From NCBI GenBank assembly GCA_030426955.1, contig JAUHXS010000002.1, positions 434,001 through 498,000 of the forward strand: a stretch of DNA of 64,000 nt, given 5' to 3'. Positions 44,491-53,358 of this stretch are shown here, piece after piece. This stretch comes from Bacteroidia bacterium. Lineage in GTDB: Bacteria > Bacteroidota > Bacteroidia > Chitinophagales > JAUHXS01. A program made the position numbers and the translations under genes. Every line of letters starts with the position of its first letter. Position 1 is the stretch's first letter. The notes below the pieces were generated by a model. That model was given only the letters and a program-made list of their open reading frames with translations, was not told the origin of the DNA and ran no database searches.

Positions 44491-46014
44491 TTGGTGAAAA
44501 ACAAACTATATGAACTTATTTCATCGCTTTCCAAATCGGAGAAGCGGTACATCAAGCTTACCATATCTAGCCAGAAGGGGGAGAAGAACTATTTAAAGCT
44601 TTTTGACTATCTGGAGTCTAGTAAGTCATATGATAAGAGTGAGGTTGAGCTTTATTTTAAAGGTTCAAGCTTTATAAAGCATTTGTCAAGAGTTCAGCAC
44701 TATTTATATGGACTCATTTTAAAAGCGATGAGAGACTACAATGCGGAGCGGTCTCCCAGAAATAAACTTTATGGGTATTTATATGATATCGATTTTCTTT
44801 TTTCTAAAAAGCATTTACAAGAATGTGCTAAACTAATTTTAAAAGCCAGAAATTTTATTGAAGAAAATAAGTTATATGACTTTGAATTATTGGTGTACTA
44901 TTATCAACAGTCTATTTATCGTCAAGCAGCCTACAGAGGAATGGCGATTGATGATTTACGCGAGGTATATACAAAACAGTATAAATATCTAATCAAGCGA
45001 TTTAATAAAACTCGTTTTGAGCAATATCAAGATGAGATTTTGTATTGGGTTATATATTCTCCGCTATCTATTGCAAAAAATGCTGAAGGCGTTAAGGCTA
45101 TAAAGCGATTGACTAAGCACCTTGAAAAGAGCACTTCAAAGGCAAATTCAACGGAGTCTAAAAGGCTTTTATATTCAAGCTTATTTATGGGACATATGTT
45201 TCTGGCTAATAATAAGGAAGGGCTTAAGTATGGTCAAAAGGTGTATGATATATATATATCTGAAGCAGGCATTATAAGGGCAAATCCACAAAATTTCATC
45301 AATGATACGTCTAATTTTTTAGTTGCGCTTAGTATTAATAGAAAAATGGGTCACTTTAATTCAATACTGGAAAAAATGGAAAATAGTGTGGAGTTGTTTG
45401 AAGGGGAGCTCCGTCAGCAAATGAAAGAATTTATATTTTATAGAGTTGCTTATCACAAAATACGACTCTGTACATATACCAACCAATTAGAGAGGGGGCA
45501 AAAAGAGTGTGCGAAAATAGCTACTAGGATACAAGACGGTCGTTTTTCGGTTTTGTCAGAAGCATACACTCCCATCAATTATGCTATGCTTATCTTTTAC
45601 TTTGTCCATAAAAGTTATGAGCAGACATTAGATGTTGCCGACCAAATATTGACCGTTAAAGACTCGCCTAGAAAAAGTATGGTATTCATGGCAAAGATTA
45701 TAAGAATAATGACTCACTTTGAAATGGGGCATTTTAGAGTCATTCCATACTTTATTAATTCCTTGCTTAAGGAGTACGCCGATATTGGAGTAAAAGGAGA
45801 GTTTTATGGTATTATATTAAGTACGTTTAAAAGTATCTCTTTAAATAAATATAGGTATGAGCTTTCGGATATAAAAAATATAAAAAAGCGAATTGATGAG
45901 GTTTTTTCAGTAAAATCGCAAAAAGATGATGATGAAGAATTAATAACATTTTGGTTGGAAAGCAAAATACTTAACAAGCCATTGGCGCAGGTATATCAGC
46001 AATATTATAAGTAG
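44491..46014 (+). CDS. SKSEKR-family helical-repeat protein, function unknown (paralogue of the 2797 gene)
   Basis: Unrecognised function. A 507-residue, mostly helical, cytoplasmic protein with the family opening YELISSLSKSEKRYIKL and ending FWLESKILNKPLAQVYQQYY. It matches the 515-residue product of the 2797 gene at both ends. TPR-like repeat character (ARNFIEENKLYDFELLVYYY, KYGQKVYDIYI) suggests protein-protein binding. The start is a TTG (44491) or the next codon, a GTG (44494); no ATG fits, and the GTG gives MKNKLYEL. It is divergent from the T9SS gene at 42557, mirroring the 2797/4493 pair. Confidence 0.84.
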   Translation: MVKNKLYELISSLSKSEKRYIKLTISSQKGEKNYLKLFDYLESSKSYDKSEVELYFKGSSFIKHLSRVQHYLYGLILKAMRDYNAERSPRNKLYGYLYDIDFLFSKKHLQECAKLILKARNFIEENKLYDFELLVYYYQQSIYRQAAYRGMAIDDLREVYTKQYKYLIKRFNKTRFEQYQDEILYWVIYSPLSIAKNAEGVKAIKRLTKHLEKSTSKANSTESKRLLYSSLFMGHMFLANNKEGLKYGQKVYDIYISEAGIIRANPQNFINDTSNFLVALSINRKMGHFNSILEKMENSVELFEGELRQQMKEFIFYRVAYHKIRLCTYTNQLERGQKECAKIATRIQDGRFSVLSEAYTPINYAMLIFYFVHKSYEQTLDVADQILTVKDSPRKSMVFMAKIIRIMTHFEMGHFRVIPYFINSLLKEYADIGVKGEFYGIILSTFKSISLNKYRYELSDIKNIKKRIDEVFSVKSQKDDDEELITFWLESKILNKPLAQVYQQYYK

Positions 46015-46017
46015 TTC

Positions 46018-46038
46018 AAAAAAGCCCTATAGCTTTTC
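46018..46038 (+). terminator. Weak candidate terminator after the SKSEKR gene
   Basis: AAAAGC / GCTTTT, a 6-bp AT-rich stem followed by a T-rich stretch. Weak. Confidence 0.35.
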
Positions 46039-46059
46039 ATCATTTTAATAAAAAAATCA

Positions 46060-46067
46060 TATTTTTG
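46060..46067 (+). promoter_or_regulatory. -7 promoter box upstream of the partial tRNA-Leu copy
   Basis: TATTTTTG matches TAnnTTTG and ends 18 nt before the partial copy at 46086. No such box lies directly before the intact tRNA, so transcription probably starts here. Confidence 0.55.
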
Positions 46068-46085
46068 CATGCTCGTAGAGTAATC

Positions 46086-46147
46086 GCGGATGTGGTGAAA
46101 TTGGTAGACCTGTCTGCCGAAGCGTCAGCCAAGGCAGGCACGCTAGA
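46086..46147 (+). repeat. Partial tRNA-Leu 5' copy interrupted by a 30-bp palindrome
   Basis: Bases 46086-46108 equal the first 23 nt of tRNA-Leu. A 30-bp palindrome-type insert (46109-46138) follows, after which the tRNA sequence resumes with CACGCTAGA (46139-46147). The insert is at the D-loop/D-stem border, the same place as in the tRNA-Arg copy. The segment after it forms a hairpin CGCTAGA-AAA-TCTAGCG. Confidence 0.8.
46109..46138. repeat. 30-bp GC-rich palindrome, long-loop form
   Basis: CCTGTCTGCC...AAGGCAGG. On the reverse strand it starts CCTGCCTTG and ends GGCAGACAGG, like the 21-bp palindromes at 24827 and 36339 but with a loop about 9 bp longer. Confidence 0.7.
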
Positions 46148-46203
46148 AAATCTAGCGTTAAAGCTTACCATTAAGCCATGTTTTGTTGAGAGAATGAGAA
46201 AAA

Positions 46204-46285
46204 GCGGATGTGGTGAAATTGGTAGACACGCTAGATTTAGGATCTAGTGCTTCACGGCGTGGGGGTTCGAGTCCCTTCATCCGCA
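46204..46285 (+). tRNA. tRNA-Leu (anticodon TAG)
   Basis: An 82-nt tRNA. Acceptor stem GCGGATG / CATCCGC with discriminator A. The anticodon stem CTAGA / TCTAG encloses TTTAGGA with anticodon TAG. The variable arm TGCTTCACGGCGT is of class II length. T-arm GGTTCGAGTCC. A short ORF reading through this region is an artefact of the tRNA sequence. Confidence 0.96.
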
Positions 46286-46391
46286 CTCAAGTGGTATAGA
46301 GATTTTACCGAATGAAGGGACGAGAACTTGCCTGCTGCAAGCAGGGTTTATCCCGATTCATCGGGAAGTCCCTTCATCCGCACAAAATCAG
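46286..46391 (+). repeat. tRNA-Leu 3' fragment with nested hairpins
   Basis: After the tRNA, an inverted partial copy of its 3' end (46310-46327, stem ATGAAGGGAC) pairs with a direct copy GTCCCTTCATCCGCAC (46368-46383), which is identical to the last 15 nt of the tRNA plus one base. Between them are two hairpins, CCTGCTGCAAGCAGG (46331-46345) and TCCCGATTCATCGGGA (46351-46366). The whole is a large stem-loop. Confidence 0.65.
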
Positions 46392-46413
46392 GGCCACTTC
46401 AAGTGGCCTTTAT
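46391..46413 (+). terminator. Terminator after the tRNA-Leu region
   Basis: GGCCACT / AGTGGCC stem with a three-base loop, then a T-rich tail (TTTATT). It lies between the tRNA region and tig. Confidence 0.65.
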
Positions 46414-46432
46414 TATCTAAAATAGATTCAAA

Positions 46433-47824
46433 ATGAATGTAGTAAAAGAGAGTACGGGTGATCTTACAGCACTACTAAAGGTGCAGGTTTCTAGCAAAGA
46501 TTATGAGCCTAAAGTGGAGAGTGTTGTTAAAGACATTGGAAAAAAAGCGCATATCAAAGGCTTTAGAAAAGGGAAGGTGCCTTCTGGTGTGATCAGGAAT
46601 ATGTATGGTAATGACATATTGGCTGATGAGTTGAATAAGATTGTACAAAGTGAGGTTAATAAATATCTGACTGATAATAAAATAGCAATTTTAGGACAAC
46701 CCATTCCTAAAACAGATGAGCAACCTCAGTTAGATATAAAAGCAAACAAGGATTATGAATTCAGCTTTGAATTAGGGTTGACTCCTGAGTTTGAGATCAA
46801 ACTATTGTCCAATAAAACAAAGTTTAACAAGAACGTTATTGGTTTAGATGATAAACTCATGAATGAGGAGATTGAGCGAATCAGAAAGCAGTATGGAGAA
46901 GTTAGCCATCCAGACGATATTCAAGATAAAGATGTTATTCAGCTAGAGCTACAAGAATTAGATAGCAATAGCTTACCTAAGGAGGAAGGGCTAAAGAAGG
47001 ATACTCCAGTTGCCATGGATATGTTTACAACAAAGTGGCAAAAGGAAGTCTTAAAACAAAAGAAAGGTAGTACGATAAACATTCCAATTTACAAGGCCTT
47101 TGATCGAGATAAGGAAGATATCGCGAAACAGATACTCGGTATTCATGAAGATGATATTAAAAAGTATAGTGCCGATTTTGCGATGACAATTAAAGAAGTT
47201 AGTCGCTCTGCAAAATGTGAGGTTAATCAAGAACTTTTTGATAAAGTCTACGGTAAAGATGCTGTAAAGTCTCTAGATGAATTTAAGTCTAAGTTAAAAG
47301 AAGACTTGAAGAAATATTACGATGTCCAAAGTGAGCGTGTTTTAAATACAGAAATCGTTAATAAGCTGATAGAAGAAACGAAAATCGCTTTACCTGATGA
47401 GTTTCTTAACAAGTGGATCAAGCTTACTAATAAGGAAAAGATTAGTGATGAAGATTTAGAAAGGGATTATAAAGATTTTTCTAAGAGTTTGAAATGGATG
47501 TTGATCACGAATAAAGTATCTAAGGACAACGAGATCAAAGTTGAGCATGAAGAGGTATTAGGACAAATTCGGAAATCGATTGCTGAACAATTTGGAATGG
47601 GCGTTCAGGGTATCGAAGATGAGCGTATGAATGAGATTGTTAATCAATTTGCACAAAACGAGGAGCATTATAGAAAGTCTCACGATACGCTATTGGATGA
47701 AAAATTGTTTAACCACATGCAATCCGTTTTTACAATTAAAGAAAAAGAAGTAAGTTTAGATAAGTTTAAGGATATTGCAAAAAATGTCCATAAAAAGCCC
47801 AAAAGTAGGTTTAAGTTATTTTAA
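46433..47824 (+). CDS. tig: Trigger factor, ribosome-associated chaperone
   Basis: A 463-residue trigger factor. The ribosome-binding tail has KDIGKKAHIKGFRKGKVPSG (52-71), close to the GFRxGKxP signature. The family's PPIase-like middle region is poorly conserved, as is usual in Bacteroidota. The C-terminal arms run to residue 463. Binds nascent chains at the ribosome exit. The gene leads tig-clpP-clpX, a very widely conserved chaperone/protease cluster, with gaps of 14 and 2 nt. Confidence 0.95.
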   Translation: MNVVKESTGDLTALLKVQVSSKDYEPKVESVVKDIGKKAHIKGFRKGKVPSGVIRNMYGNDILADELNKIVQSEVNKYLTDNKIAILGQPIPKTDEQPQLDIKANKDYEFSFELGLTPEFEIKLLSNKTKFNKNVIGLDDKLMNEEIERIRKQYGEVSHPDDIQDKDVIQLELQELDSNSLPKEEGLKKDTPVAMDMFTTKWQKEVLKQKKGSTINIPIYKAFDRDKEDIAKQILGIHEDDIKKYSADFAMTIKEVSRSAKCEVNQELFDKVYGKDAVKSLDEFKSKLKEDLKKYYDVQSERVLNTEIVNKLIEETKIALPDEFLNKWIKLTNKEKISDEDLERDYKDFSKSLKWMLITNKVSKDNEIKVEHEEVLGQIRKSIAEQFGMGVQGIEDERMNEIVNQFAQNEEHYRKSHDTLLDEKLFNHMQSVFTIKEKEVSLDKFKDIAKNVHKKPKSRFKLF

Positions 47825-47838
47825 AGTAAAGTATAAAC

Positions 47839-48525
47839 ATGAACATCAAAAGCGAGTTTAGAAATTTTGCTACTAAGCATAGAGGCATTAATAGCAATGT
47901 ATATGATCAATATACTGGTAATTTTCAAAATTTAACACCGTATATCATTGAAGAGCGCCCAATGAATGTTGCGACAATGGACGTTTTTTCGCGTTTGATG
48001 ATGGATAGAATCATCTTTTTAGGAGAAGGAATTGATGATTATGTTGCGAATATCGTTCAGGCGCAGTTATTGTTTTTAGACTCCACTGATCCAGATAGAG
48101 ACATTCAACTATATATTAATAGCCCAGGAGGAGGTGTTTATGCTGGTTTAGGGATTTACGATACCATGCAGTATGTATCTCCCGATGTTGCCACAATTTG
48201 TACAGGAATGGCAGCCTCAATGGGAGCTGTATTGCTATGTGCAGGAGCGGCTGGGAAGCGAACAGGGTTGAAGCACTCTAGGGTAATGATCCATCAACCA
48301 TTGGGAGGAGCTCAAGGTCAAGCAAGTGATATTGAAATCACTACAAGGGAAATCTTGAAGTTGAAAAAGGAGCTTTATGAAATTATTAGTTCTCATTCTA
48401 ATCAGCCTTTTAAAAAGGTAGAGAAAGATTCAGATAGAGATTATTGGATGACTTCTGGCCAAGCCAAAGAATATGGAATGATCGATGAGGTATTGGACAA
48501 AAGCAAAAAGATTGAGTCTGCTTAG
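47839..48525 (+). CDS. clpP: ATP-dependent Clp protease proteolytic subunit
   Basis: A 228-residue serine protease that forms two stacked heptamers. The catalytic triad is S127 in [12 protein letters not shown]152 in VMIHQPLGG and the Asp in [23 protein letters not shown] is the substrate-binding strand. The N-terminal extension before residue 35 is longer than in E. coli, as is common in the phylum. It starts 14 nt after tig and ends 2 nt before clpX. Confidence 0.98.
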   Translation: MNIKSEFRNFATKHRGINSNVYDQYTGNFQNLTPYIIEERPMNVATMDVFSRLMMDRIIFLGEGIDDYVANIVQAQLLFLDSTDPDRDIQLYINSPGGGVYAGLGIYDTMQYVSPDVATICTGMAASMGAVLLCAGAAGKRTGLKHSRVMIHQPLGGAQGQASDIEITTREILKLKKELYEIISSHSNQPFKKVEKDSDRDYWMTSGQAKEYGMIDEVLDKSKKIESA

Positions 48526-48527
48526 TA

Positions 48528-49781
48528 ATGTCTAAGAAAACGCAACAAAATTGTTCGTTTTGTGGACGAGCTAAGGAGGATACCGAGATCCTTATTGCTG
48601 GCTTAGAAGGTCATATTTGTGAGCGATGCATAGGGCAGGCGCAGAAGATTATAAATGAAGAACTGGATGTTTCTTCTGTAGATTCTTCCGGCGATTTTTC
48701 GGAATCTGGTTCGTCTGATGAAATACTAAAACCTGCTGAGATTAAAGCACACCTTGATAAATATATCATCGGTCAAGACGAAGCAAAGAAGGTTTTATCT
48801 GTAGCAGTTTATAATCACTATAAAAGGTTAAATCAAGAGCAAGGTGACGATGAGGTTGAGATTGAAAAATCTAACATTTTATTAGTTGGTGAAACTGGTA
48901 CTGGAAAAACATTATTAGCAAAGACCATTGCAAAGTTTTTGAATGTTCCTTTTGCAATAGCTGATGCGACTGTTTTTACTGAAGCGGGCTATGTTGGAGA
49001 AGATGTAGAGAGTATCTTGTCAAGATTGCTTCAGGCATGTAATTATAATGTTCAACAAGCGGAGCGAGGTATTGTTTATATTGATGAGATCGATAAAGTT
49101 TCCCGAAAGTCAGACAACCCATCAATAACTAGAGACGTCTCTGGTGAAGGTGTGCAGCAGGCTATGTTGAAGTTGCTAGAGGGAACGGAAGCAAGTGTGC
49201 CACCTCAAGGAGGTAGAAAGCATCCTGAACAAAAGCTGGTTAAAATAAATACACAAAACATTTTATTCATTTGTGGAGGTGCTTTTGAAGGAATTGACAA
49301 AATTATAGGTAGGAGAGTACAGTCTAATGTAATAGGTTTTGAAAGCAATACAGCAGGTGAGAAGCCTGACAAAGCAAATTTGTTGCAATATGTAAGTCAT
49401 CAAGATGTACGTTCTTTTGGACTAATACCAGAACTGATTGGTCGTCTGCCAGTATTAACTTTTCTACGACCGCTTACTAAAGATGTTCTGAAGCAGATCT
49501 TAACTGAACCCAAGAATGCCATTCTAAAGCAGTATAAGAAGCTCTTTGAAATGGAGGGAGTAGCTTTAGAGTTTGATGAAGATGTAATTGAATTCATTGT
49601 AGATCAAGCAATGGCATTAAAATTAGGCGCTAGAGGATTGAGGTCGATTTGTGAGGCGATTATGACAGATACCATGTATGAGATTCCATCAAAAAAAGAT
49701 ATTAAAACATATAAGTTGGAATTACTTGTTGCACAGCAAAAGCTTAGTAAATCCAATCTCAAGCAACTAAAAGTAGCTTAA
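48528..49781 (+). CDS. clpX: ATP-dependent Clp protease ATP-binding subunit ClpX
   Basis: A 417-residue AAA+ unfoldase. The N-terminal zinc finger has C9, C12, C31 and C34. Walker A is GETGTGKT (121-128), and Walker B is VYIDEIDKV with sensor residues downstream ([12 protein letters not shown]). The ClpP-docking IGF loop appears as VIGFE. Unfolds tagged proteins and feeds them to ClpP. Third gene of the operon. Confidence 0.98.
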   Translation: MSKKTQQNCSFCGRAKEDTEILIAGLEGHICERCIGQAQKIINEELDVSSVDSSGDFSESGSSDEILKPAEIKAHLDKYIIGQDEAKKVLSVAVYNHYKRLNQEQGDDEVEIEKSNILLVGETGTGKTLLAKTIAKFLNVPFAIADATVFTEAGYVGEDVESILSRLLQACNYNVQQAERGIVYIDEIDKVSRKSDNPSITRDVSGEGVQQAMLKLLEGTEASVPPQGGRKHPEQKLVKINTQNILFICGGAFEGIDKIIGRRVQSNVIGFESNTAGEKPDKANLLQYVSHQDVRSFGLIPELIGRLPVLTFLRPLTKDVLKQILTEPKNAILKQYKKLFEMEGVALEFDEDVIEFIVDQAMALKLGARGLRSICEAIMTDTMYEIPSKKDIKTYKLELLVAQQKLSKSNLKQLKVA

Positions 49782-49824
49782 CCTAATTTCTATTTCATAT
49801 ATATGTAAATAATAATATTTTCTC

Positions 49825-49832
49825 TAAATTTG
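49825..49832 (+). promoter_or_regulatory. -7 promoter box for the DksA-like gene
   Basis: TAAATTTG matches TAnnTTTG and ends 19 nt before the ATG at 49852. Confidence 0.5.
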
Positions 49833-49851
49833 CATCACTAAAATATTAACC

Positions 49852-50232
49852 ATGGCGAAAGATTCAACAAGCTTAAGATATAGCGATAAAGATTTAGAAG
49901 AGTTTAAAGAGATTATTAACGCTAAATTGAAAGTATCAAGAGAAGATGTTGCTGAGTTAAAAGAGACGTTAGAGAATTCATCTGAAAATCCTGATAATCA
50001 GTCAGGTTGGAACTATGAAGATAGTACTGATCACTCAGAAAAAGAGCATTTGATTTCAATGATCGCAAGGCAAACTAAATTTATTAAGGGATTAGAAGAT
50101 GCCTTGGTTAGAATTGAAAATAAGACTTACGGCATTTGTAGACAAACAGGCAAGTTGATTGATAAAAAACGTTTAGCTGCAGTTCCTCATGCAACATTAA
50201 GCATTGAAGCTAAACTTGCAGATAACAAGTAA
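49852..50232 (+). CDS. TraR/DksA family protein lacking the zinc-finger cysteines
   Basis: A 126-residue coiled-coil protein of the DksA/TraR class. The C-terminal motif YGICRQTGKLIDKKRLAAVPHATLSIEA (from 93) is the family signature. Only C96 is left of the four cysteines, which is frequent in Bacteroidota members. DksA-like proteins enter the polymerase secondary channel and work with ppGpp; whether this one does is an inference. It has its own -7 box and a strong terminator, so it is likely a single-gene unit. Confidence 0.88.
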   Translation: MAKDSTSLRYSDKDLEEFKEIINAKLKVSREDVAELKETLENSSENPDNQSGWNYEDSTDHSEKEHLISMIARQTKFIKGLEDALVRIENKTYGICRQTGKLIDKKRLAAVPHATLSIEAKLADNK

Positions 50233-50236
50233 GCTT

Positions 50237-51289
50237 TTAAGAATTATTATTTATTGAAAAAGGGCGTTTGAATTTTAACTTTTCAGATCGCCCTTTTTTA
50301 AATATATTTTGAACTTTCTTCCTTCCTTTTCTAAGCACTCTCTGTTCTTCAATAGGCAACTTGATGAAGTCATGGCATTCTTCAGAGCAACAACCAGAAT
50401 GCTTTTTTGCACAATCTTCACATTGAATAAATAATAAATGACACGCCTCGTTGGTGCAATTGGTATGTGTGTCGCAAGGTGCGCCACATTGATGACATTG
50501 ACTAATTACTTCATCGCTTATTCGCTCTCCTAAACGTTCGTCAAAAACAAAATTTTTACCAATAAACTTATTTTTTAGTCCTTTCTTTTTGATATCGTGG
50601 GCATATTTAATGATACCTCCTTCCAACTGGTAGACATTTTTAAACCCTTTATGTTTAAAGTAGGCACTTGCTTTTTCGCATCTAATGCCTCCTGTGCAGT
50701 ACATTACCAAAGGTTTATCTTTATTTTCTTCTAGCATATCCTCTATGATCGGCAGTGAGTCACGAAAAGTATCAACATCAGGACAAATAGCATTTTCAAA
50801 ATGACCAACTTCCGTTTCGTAGTGATTTCGCATATCCACTAAAACAGTATCTTCTTGATCTGTTATTTCATTAAATGCCTCGGCACTAAGATGTTTGCCC
50901 TTTTTTGTTGCGTCAAAAGTATCATCATTGAGGCCATCTGCAACGATTTTATCTCTGACTTTTATCTTTAGCTTATAAAACGATTTTCCATCATCTTCGA
51001 CGGCAAGGTTTAGCCTAACACCATTTAAAAAACCAATAGCGTATAGGTTTTCTTTAAATGTTTCAAGCTTTTCTGTTAAAACGCTTACTTGTGCGTTAAT
51101 GCCTTCCTTTGCCAGATACACTCTACCCAACACGCCTAGCTTTTCCCAACGTTCATAAAGTTCATCTCTAAAAGTATTTGGTTGAACAATATGATGGTAT
51201 TGATAAAAGGAAATAGTCGTTCTTTTACTACTGTCTTTTTGGATCTGATCCTTTAATATTTTTTTGTCGACTTTATTGTGGAGGGACAT
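50237..51289 (-). CDS. trhO: tRNA uridine(34) hydroxylase, rhodanese family
   Basis: Catalyses oxygen-dependent hydroxylation of wobble uridine in tRNA (YceA/YbfQ family). A UPF0176 N-domain ([12 protein letters not shown], 59-70) is followed by the rhodanese domain with the catalytic Cys in [13 protein letters not shown] (C198 and C204). The C-terminal region has Cys clusters ([28 protein letters not shown]). Cytoplasmic. The -7 box TAAATTTG and a CTTC spacer lie directly before the ATG. A hairpin inside its 3' end serves as terminator for the convergent DksA-like gene. Confidence 0.93.
   Translation of the reverse strand: MSLHNKVDKKILKDQIQKDSSKRTTISFYQYHHIVQPNTFRDELYERWEKLGVLGRVYLAKEGINAQVSVLTEKLETFKENLYAIGFLNGVRLNLAVEDDGKSFYKLKIKVRDKIVADGLNDDTFDATKKGKHLSAEAFNEITDQEDTVLVDMRNHYETEVGHFENAICPDVDTFRDSLPIIEDMLEENKDKPLVMYCTGGIRCEKASAYFKHKGFKNVYQLEGGIIKYAHDIKKKGLKNKFIGKNFVFDERLGERISDEVISQCHQCGAPCDTHTNCTNEACHLLFIQCEDCAKKHSGCCSEECHDFIKLPIEEQRVLRKGRKKVQNIFKKGRSEKLKFKRPFSINNNS
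50257..50299 (+). terminator. Terminator for the DksA-like gene, inside the 3' end of trhO
   Basis: AAAAAGGGCG (50257-50266) and CGCCCTTTTT (50289-50298) form a perfect 10-bp stem with a T-run. On the opposite strand it is coding sequence of trhO. Confidence 0.7.
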
Positions 51290-51293
51290 GAAG

Positions 51294-51301
51294 CAAATTT
51301 A
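51294..51301 (-). promoter_or_regulatory. -7 box with CTTC spacer before trhO
   Basis: TAAATTTG then CTTC then ATG on the minus strand, identical in layout to hisH. Confidence 0.55.
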
Positions 51302-51570
51302 CGAAAGTTTAGCCCAAGTTGCACGATAGGAGGACACGAAGTGTCAAAACTATTGTGTTATCTGGAGTTACTCCGATTTAAAGTTTGTTGGAGAATACCT
51401 AATGATATTGACTTACAAACTTTTAACCGATTAAGTATTCTAATGCATAATTAGAGTTTGAAATAATAATCCATTGTTTAAATAATTCAAAAACAAATCA
51501 ATATAAGTTTAGGTATTTCAAAATAAGTGATTAGCTTTATGGCTCATTATTTATTAAATTAATTTTTTTC

Positions 51571-51816
51571 ATGAATATTTTTGTAGCAAACTTAAACTAT
51601 AAACTAGAAGAACAACATTTACACGATGCATTTGCAAAGTACGGTGAAGTAGAATCAGCTAAGATTATTACTGATAAATTTACTGGTAGATCTAAAGGAT
51701 TTGGATTTGTAGAAATGCCTAATGAAGAAGAGGGTAATACTGCAATTGAAAGCCTTCATGATTATGAATTGCTTGGAAGAAATATGGTAGTTAGAAAGGC
51801 TAAACCAAGAGACTAA
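51571..51816 (+). CDS. RNA-binding protein with single RRM domain
   Basis: An 81-residue RNA-recognition-motif protein. RNP2 is IFVANL (3-8) and RNP1 is KGFGFVEM (42-49). Such small RRM proteins are common in Bacteroidota and cyanobacteria, often cold-induced, and bind single-stranded RNA. The 5' leader is long and AT-rich (51302-51570), with no clear hairpin that I can see. It ends in a strong terminator. Confidence 0.95.
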   Translation: MNIFVANLNYKLEEQHLHDAFAKYGEVESAKIITDKFTGRSKGFGFVEMPNEEEGNTAIESLHDYELLGRNMVVRKAKPRD

Positions 51817-51840
51817 TTATTTGAATTTTCTCAAGTTTTA

Positions 51841-51871
51841 AAAAGGGCTGCCAAAAGGTAGCCCTTTTTTT
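51841..51871. terminator. Bidirectional terminator between the RRM gene and the glycosyltransferase
   Basis: AAAAAGGGCTGCC / GGTAGCCCTTTTT stem with an AAAA loop and a T-run on both strands. Serves the RRM gene and the convergent glycosyltransferase gene. Confidence 0.8.
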
Positions 51872-51881
51872 GTTGAAAAAT

Positions 51882-53354
51882 CTAGTTGTCATTATAGACC
51901 TTTAGTTTAAAAACTTTGATGCTACCTCGTGTCATGATAATATCATCTATATAAGGAGCTAGTTCTTCACTAGAGTTGATCTTTTCTGAGTCAGAATACA
52001 TATACTTTATATTATGACTTTTGACCATTTCATTAATCCACTCAGTTTTAAGATTGTCATCGTTGAAAACATATCCCATCTTATCTATTCTGTAGGAAAA
52101 TATGTAGCTTGAAAGATCATTTAAAATGATACAATGTTCACCATCTGGAACTGCACTTTTTAACTCTTCTGTATAAATAAATACATCTGGATTGAAGTAT
52201 GACTTTTTAATACTCCACATTGGGATTGTGAAAAAGTAGGTATAAATAACACTTGTGAAACAGATTAACCCTAATAAATAAACTGATTTTTGTGAATATT
52301 TGATAAGCTGACGTATGCCCATACCAACTATTATAAAAAGCCAAGGTAAAAAGGGAAGCATATAGTAGTCATGTATTTTATCAATAGTATTTAGTTGTAA
52401 AAAGAAGTATAAAAAAGTTATTCCTACTAAGCTGACAAGCCAAATTGTATTATGATTTTTTGATTTGACCCAGCTATATATACCTATGATAAATAAGGGT
52501 AATGCCGGTATTGATAATAATATGATTGGGAACATATAAGTAGCATGATACCATAGTATTCCAAGATACCTTTTATAATGAAACTCTTCAGCTACAACAC
52601 CTTGTAATATTGGGTTCCCATGCCAAGTGGGCATTACCCATATATACCAAATGAGTGCTGGCGTTAAGATTACAAGTTGGGTTAATGCAAATTTCAAATT
52701 TTGGGAGGTTAGCCTTTGCTTTCTAAAGATGCTCTTGATGAAATGTTGGATGCTAATAATGGAAAACATTAAAAATGGTAGCTTAGATAGCGTTGCAAGT
52801 AAAAGAAAAAGACTAGCCAATAATAATCTGGCGTTATTTTTAGTCTTGAAAAAAGTCAGTATAAAATATAAGTACCAAATACTACAACATAAGGCTAAGT
52901 TATCAGGTATCGGATTTATGGTATAGTAAAAAAAGACAGGAGAGTATTGAAATAGGACTGTAGTAAGCAAAGCTGTTGCTTTATTAGAAAAAATCTGTAC
53001 TAAGGTCAGGAATATTCCTAGAGTGGAAAAAATACCAATAATAAAAACAAATAGCCGAACTACCTCAATTTTTTCTCCAAAGACTTTTTGAGCAGAGGCA
53101 ATTGCCCATTGCATAATTGGAAACTCATAGCGTAAAATATTCTCTTTTCCACCATTAAATGAATTGATTCTTGGATTTAAAATATTATAATCATGTCTAA
53201 CAAAGTTTCTAACGTTCCACATCGTTTGAGATTGCCTCCAACAGTGAATGCCTTGTATATCTTTGTGAATATGTGGGATATGTTGAAAAAGACTGAGTAA
53301 GATAAAAGCACTTAATATCAATAATGATTGAAAAAAAGTGATTTTAGAAAGCAT
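51882..53354 (-). CDS. Membrane glycosyltransferase, ArnT/GT39-like
   Basis: A 490-residue polytopic protein with about eleven hydrophobic segments. GIHCWRQSQTMWNVRNFVRH (37-56) carries the charged loop at the first periplasmic side, common to lipid-linked GT-C enzymes of the PMT/ArnT group. Such proteins transfer sugars from polyprenyl-phosphate donors. The acceptor is unknown. Four nt separate its start from the stop of the next gene, so it is in an operon with the deacetylase-like gene and those upstream (55343-53359). Confidence 0.82.
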   Translation of the reverse strand: MLSKITFFQSLLILSAFILLSLFQHIPHIHKDIQGIHCWRQSQTMWNVRNFVRHDYNILNPRINSFNGGKENILRYEFPIMQWAIASAQKVFGEKIEVVRLFVFIIGIFSTLGIFLTLVQIFSNKATALLTTVLFQYSPVFFYYTINPIPDNLALCCSIWYLYFILTFFKTKNNARLLLASLFLLLATLSKLPFLMFSIISIQHFIKSIFRKQRLTSQNLKFALTQLVILTPALIWYIWVMPTWHGNPILQGVVAEEFHYKRYLGILWYHATYMFPIILLSIPALPLFIIGIYSWVKSKNHNTIWLVSLVGITFLYFFLQLNTIDKIHDYYMLPFLPWLFIIVGMGIRQLIKYSQKSVYLLGLICFTSVIYTYFFTIPMWSIKKSYFNPDVFIYTEELKSAVPDGEHCIILNDLSSYIFSYRIDKMGYVFNDDNLKTEWINEMVKSHNIKYMYSDSEKINSSEELAPYIDDIIMTRGSIKVFKLKVYNDN

Positions 53355-53358
53355 TATT

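Noticed and set aside
46065-46247. 60-codon ORF over the tRNA-Leu region (reads CGEIGRHARFR)
   Set aside because: It is a translation of the partial and intact tRNA-Leu and the hairpin between them; no protein-like features. The same artefact is common at tRNA-Leu genes.
51302-51570. Possible riboswitch or thermosensor in the RRM gene leader
   Set aside because: The leader is long but AT-rich, and I see no strong stem apart from a small GACAC-GAA-GTGTC palindrome at its far end near trhO.
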